Assembly (NCBI GenBank): GCA_947630935.1
Contig: CANRJL010000002.1
Span: 1 to 31,502 of the forward strand
Direction of reading: 5' to 3'
DNA: 31,502 nt
Origin: an uncultured Bacilli bacterium
GTDB taxonomy: Bacteria > Bacillota_I > Bacilli_A > RF39 > UBA660
In this document: positions 28,973-31,502 of the stretch, piece after piece
Layout: the number at the start of each line of letters is the position of its first letter
Numbering within the stretch: the first letter of the stretch is position 1
The notes under the pieces: model-generated
The model's database searches: none
What the model saw: the letters and a program-made list of their open reading frames with translations, nothing else
What the model was told of the DNA's origin: nothing
Program-made: the position numbers and the translations under genes

Positions 28973-29620
28973 GTGAGGAAAAAAATTGTAATAATACTAT
29001 TGTTATTAATGACAACTGGCTGTATGAATATTTCCAATATAGATTATGCAGAAATTATAAATGAAACATTAACTAGTAAAATAAATATTACAAACGAAAA
29101 TCGCCAAGGATATCAATATTATTTACCTAAAGGCCTACGAATCATCAAAACTACCGGAAGTAATGAAATTTTTCTTAAAGATAATAACTATTATTATTTA
29201 TATGTCGACAAAGTAAGTTATTATAATAATATTCAAAAAGATTACAAAGAAAAAGATAATGTTGTTTTTAGTAAAAAAATAGAAAATAATGAAAAATTTG
29301 GTTATGTTGAAATAAAAAAAACAACAAATGAACAATATTTTATTGAAATCATGTATAATTATGCTAAAATAGAAGTGATAGTACCAGAAGAACAATTAAA
29401 AGAAGCACTTGCATATTCCGCATCTATCTTAACGTCTATCAAATACCAAAATACGGTATTAAAAAGTTTAATGGAAGAAAATACATTAGGCTCAAATGAA
29501 GTTGAGTATAATATTTTTGAAACTGCTGATACAGAAAGTAGTTACTTAGAAATTGCTGAAGAATACGGACAATATGAAGAAGAGCAAGAACATGTTGATC
29601 CAGATTTTATAAGAAGATAA
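28973..29620 (+). CDS. Putative lipoprotein, unknown function
   Basis: 215 residues. Start is the GTG at 28973, four bases after AAGGTGAT. Residues 2-4 are basic (RKK), 5-13 hydrophobic, then TTGC with Cys17, a weak but usable lipobox (L..MTTGC). If lipid-anchored, the mature protein faces outward. The body alternates strands and helices (YQYYLPKGLRII, NNYYYLYVDKVS, AKIEVIVPEEQLKEAL), and the C-terminal 40 residues are acidic. First gene of a four-gene run (28973-31315). No family recognised. Confidence 0.75.
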   Translation: MRKKIVIILLLLMTTGCMNISNIDYAEIINETLTSKINITNENRQGYQYYLPKGLRIIKTTGSNEIFLKDNNYYYLYVDKVSYYNNIQKDYKEKDNVVFSKKIENNEKFGYVEIKKTTNEQYFIEIMYNYAKIEVIVPEEQLKEALAYSASILTSIKYQNTVLKSLMEENTLGSNEVEYNIFETADTESSYLEIAEEYGQYEEEQEHVDPDFIRR

Positions 29621-29632
29621 GGAAGGGTATTC

Positions 29633-30514
29633 ATGGGATTATTTAACAAATTAAAAAATATATTATTCGAAGAAGAAGTAGTAGAAATACCAGTAGAAGA
29701 GCCAAAAAAGAAAATTGAACAAGCACCTAAAATTGAAAAAAAACCAGTTAAGATGACTTTTGAAAGTAAAGAAGAAGAATCAATAGTGAGCGACAGAGAA
29801 CTTTTTAAAGCCGAAAAGACTTTTGATTTTCCAGCTTTTGATGATCATGAATTTGACAGTATGAAGGAAATGGAAAGAGAAGAAAAGCCAGAAAAAAAAG
29901 AACCTGAAAGTATGTCTATTAATTTATTTGATTATGAAAAACCTAAAATTAAAAAAAGAGAGAATAAAGAAAAAAAAGCCGAAGAAATTAAAGGAAGAGC
30001 TTATCAACAAACTAAGAAAAATGAAATTAATAGTAAATTTAAACCATCACCAGTCATATCTCCCGTATATGGTGTTTTAGATAAAAATTATACTAAAGAT
30101 GATATAGTGCCTGCCCAAGAAATAAAAAAGGCAATTGATGTCGATACAGTTAGAAAAAAAGCTTTTGGAACATTAGAAGAAGATTTAGAAAAAACTTTAT
30201 CTAAACCAATTAAAAAATTTTATGAAAATAAAGAAGAATTACCAAAAACAAAGAAAAAAGAAGAAGAAAAAGAAGAAAAAACAATTGAAGATTTATTAGA
30301 AGAAACAGCCTTTGATGTAATTGATTTACCAAGTAATAATACTAATGAAGAATATGACGAGAAAGAAAATTACAACGAAGAAGAAATTCCAGTATCTTTA
30401 GACCAGTTAGATAAAAAAAGAAAAAAGATAGTTGAGGAAGATGAAGACGAAGAAGACAATAGCAATTTATTTGATTTAATAGATTCTATGTATGATAAGA
30501 AAGAGGAGAAATAA
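29633..30514 (+). CDS. Charged, mostly disordered protein with one conserved-looking island
   Basis: 293 residues, rich in Lys and Glu, predicted disordered over most of its length. It starts MGLFNKLKNILF, an amphipathic helix that may bind membrane. Residues 136-153 (FKPSPVISPVYGVLDKNY) are the only hydrophobic-aromatic island and look like a binding motif. A second segment (IDLLETAFDVIDL-like, about 220-235) and the C-terminal NLFDLIDSMYD may be further short motifs. ATG 29633 follows GGAAGGG. Between a lipoprotein candidate and DUF948/YtxH-like genes, so an envelope or division-linked scaffold is possible; not proven. Confidence 0.75.
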   Translation: MGLFNKLKNILFEEEVVEIPVEEPKKKIEQAPKIEKKPVKMTFESKEEESIVSDRELFKAEKTFDFPAFDDHEFDSMKEMEREEKPEKKEPESMSINLFDYEKPKIKKRENKEKKAEEIKGRAYQQTKKNEINSKFKPSPVISPVYGVLDKNYTKDDIVPAQEIKKAIDVDTVRKKAFGTLEEDLEKTLSKPIKKFYENKEELPKTKKKEEEKEEKTIEDLLEETAFDVIDLPSNNTNEEYDEKENYNEEEIPVSLDQLDKKRKKIVEEDEDEEDNSNLFDLIDSMYDKKEEK

Positions 30515-30515
30515 T

Positions 30516-30839
30516 ATGGAATTTTTATTAGAATTTTTACCAATCGTAATTTATATTTTATTAATTATTATTTTAATTATTGGTATCGTATTAGCAGTTA
30601 AATTAATCATTACCTTAGATAAAGTTGAAAGAACAGTCGATAATGTTAACGATAAAATACATGCCCTAGATAATTTATTTCATATAATAGACACAACAAC
30701 CGATAAAATTGTATTAGTAACTGATAAAGTAGTAGAATCAATAGTAAGTGTTATTACAAATTTATTTACAACTAAAAAGAAAACTAAAAAAGAAGTAGAA
30801 ATAGTAGAAGAAAAACCTAAGAAAAAGGGAGCAAAATAA
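30516..30839 (+). CDS. DUF948-like small membrane protein
   Basis: 107 residues. One membrane segment (about residues 5-30, rich in Ile/Leu) is followed by a helix with DNVNDKIHALDNLFHIIDTT and TDKIVLVTDKVV, the DUF948/YtxG-type heptad pattern, and a Lys-rich tail. ATG 30516 follows AGAGGAGAA; the frame runs further up, but no site is better. The stop TAA shares its last A with the start of the next gene (TAATG). In Bacillus ytxG and ytxH are neighbours and belong to the general stress response, which supports this pair assignment. Confidence 0.72.
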   Translation: MEFLLEFLPIVIYILLIIILIIGIVLAVKLIITLDKVERTVDNVNDKIHALDNLFHIIDTTTDKIVLVTDKVVESIVSVITNLFTTKKKTKKEVEIVEEKPKKKGAK

Positions 30840-31315
30840 TGAAAGAAGGCAAACTTCATTCTTTTATAACAGGAGCTTTAGTTGGAGTTGGCCTTGGCCT
30901 ATTATTCGCCCCTAACGAAAATATTGAAGCAAAGCAAAAATTAAAGGAATCATTAAATAACTTATTAGAAAATATCAAAGAAATAGATGTTGAACAAACA
31001 AAAGCAATATTTATGAAAAGACTTAGTGAAATAAAAGAAGAATTAGGGGACTTATCAGACAATACAAAAAAAGAACTTGTCAAATTAAAATTAAATCACA
31101 TCAAAACAACTTGTAAAGACTTATTTATTTTAGCAGAAGAAAAAAAAGCTGTAAAAGTAGCGTCAGCTGCTAAAACAGTTGAAGAAAAAATAAACAGTAT
31201 ATTATTAGAATTAGAAAGTGAAAATAATAATCTAAAAGAAACGACACCTAAGAAAAAAATAACAAACATTAAAACTAAAAAAAGAACTACGAAAAAAACG
31301 CCAAACAAAGATTGA
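30839..31315 (+). CDS. YtxH-like protein
   Basis: 158 residues. The N-terminal FITGALVGVGLGLLFAPN matches the YtxH (PF12732) glycine-rich membrane segment with the APxxG-like end, here APNEN. A long charged helical part follows (about 25-120), and the C-terminal 25 residues are Lys/Thr-rich (KKRTTKKTPNK). Start ATG 30839 overlaps the stop of the preceding gene. It closes the cluster at a terminator. YtxH proteins are envelope/stress-linked in Bacillus, but function is poorly known. Confidence 0.8.
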   Translation: MKEGKLHSFITGALVGVGLGLLFAPNENIEAKQKLKESLNNLLENIKEIDVEQTKAIFMKRLSEIKEELGDLSDNTKKELVKLKLNHIKTTCKDLFILAEEKKAVKVASAAKTVEEKINSILLELESENNNLKETTPKKKITNIKTKKRTTKKTPNKD

Positions 31316-31341
31316 AGATTTAAGAAGAATCTTCTTTTTTT
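31314..31341 (+). terminator. Terminator after the YtxH-like gene
   Basis: GAAGATT (31314-31320) pairs with AATCTTC (31328-31334), followed by seven T (31335-31341). Ends two bases before the next -35 box. Confidence 0.85.
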
Positions 31342-31342
31342 A

Positions 31343-31374
31343 TTGACATAGGGGGGGGGGTTATATGCTATGAT
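31343..31374 (+). promoter_or_regulatory. Promoter with a G10 run in its spacer, phase-variation candidate
   Basis: TTGACA (31343-31348), then TA, ten G (31351-31360), then TTATATGCTATGAT. The extended -10 TGCTATGAT (31366-31374) gives a spacer of 20 bases. An alternative -10 TATGCT (31364-31369) gives 15. Loss of three G would give the optimal 17 for the first. No other G run of this length occurs in the window. Confidence 0.65.
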
Positions 31375-31401
31375 TTTAAATAAGAAAGTAGGCTATGACC
31401 C

Positions 31402-31502
31402 ATGAAATTAAAAAGATTTGAAAAGGAAAATCAAAAACAAAGAAAAATAATCATGGTAATTTTAGCAACAGTGTCTATTTTAGGAGTTGGCTTATTATTA
31501 AG
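31402..31502 (+). CDS. Membrane-anchored or secreted protein, N-terminus only (cut by window edge)
   Basis: 33 codons are visible. The chain begins MKLKRFEKENQKQRKI, a strongly basic/polar stretch, followed by one hydrophobic segment (IMVILATVSILGVGLLL). This is a signal-anchor or signal peptide with a long cytoplasmic head, as seen in surface proteins of gut Bacilli. ATG 31402 is the best start; AGTAGG lies 9 bases before it. An overlapping ATG at 31395 opens only an 8-codon frame. The promoter above is the G10 promoter. Product unknown. Confidence 0.65.
   Translation, partial: MKLKRFEKENQKQRKIIMVILATVSILGVGLLL

Noticed and set aside
29198..29395. Minus-strand open frames inside plus-strand genes (also 5673-5960, 7003-7218, 11701-11907, 24115-24348, 24651-24860, 30856-31083, 31096-31308)
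   Set aside because: Each lies wholly within a strong gene, lacks a ribosome site and has composition typical of antisense shadows of AT-rich coding sequence.
31351..31360. G10 as an assembly or sequencing artefact
   Set aside because: Cannot be ruled out, but its exact place between two promoter boxes makes a real tract more likely; kept as a finding.
1..31502. Mollicute genetic code (TGA as Trp)
   Set aside because: Several genes end in TGA at the expected place and all conserved Trp positions use TGG.

Overview
The window is a very AT-rich bacterial chromosome segment (under about 30% GC by eye). Trp is read from TGG and TGA is a true stop (nusA, infB, leuS-upstream gene, 3' genes), so this is the standard bacterial code and not the Mycoplasma/Spiroplasma code. 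Strong AGGAGG/AGGTGAT ribosome sites, a Leu T-box, an rimP-nusA-ylxR-infB-rbfA operon, a spoIVA-hup pair as in Bacillus, and homologues of SpoVIF and Cse60 point to a low-GC Firmicute of the Bacilli/Erysipelotrichia type, probably an uncultured gut lineage, that makes endospores or descends from a spore former. I cannot name the species.

Layout. 1-375: the 3' end of an IS1182-type transposase and the right end of that element. 376-2894 (minus): an NMT1/SsuA-type ABC importer (binding protein, ATPase, permease) whose permease stop codon touches the IS end. 3023-4735: two unrecognised genes sharing a helical-repeat module. 4960-7707: a large secreted repeat protein. 7814-7889: tRNA-Thr(CGT). 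7987-9207: hisS. 9338-9676: a small secreted protein. 9668-10582 (minus): a YtqA/YhcC-type radical SAM protein. 10662-13046: a GH31-fold protein whose active-site residues are replaced. 13100-14074: a DUF3419/BtaA-like protein. 14094-17088: a Leu T-box followed by a small membrane protein and leuS.

17108-20253 is a regulator-dense sporulation block: four small XRE-type regulator genes interleaved with spoVIF and leading into spoIVA, followed by hup (HU). 20765-25898 is the translation/transcription operon rimP-nusA-(DHH phosphoesterase)-ylxR-infB-rbfA. It is unusual in that RimP has only its N-terminal domain, ylxQ is absent and a DHH/DHHA1 gene sits in the middle. 25973-27794 holds cse60 and a MurJ/SpoVB-type flippase; 27796-28131 (minus) is a Met/Asn-rich protein; then trmB. 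28973-31315 is an envelope-type cluster (lipoprotein candidate, charged protein, DUF948-like, YtxH-like). The last 130 bases hold the start of a membrane-anchored protein whose promoter carries a run of ten G between the -35 and -10 boxes, the geometry of a phase-variable promoter.

Main points for a second look: the G10 promoter, the inactive-looking GH31, the shared AACATATA(A/G)T element before two sporulation genes and one unknown gene, the one-domain RimP, and the altered editing motif in LeuRS. All assignments are from reading motifs and recalled family sequences; no database search was run.
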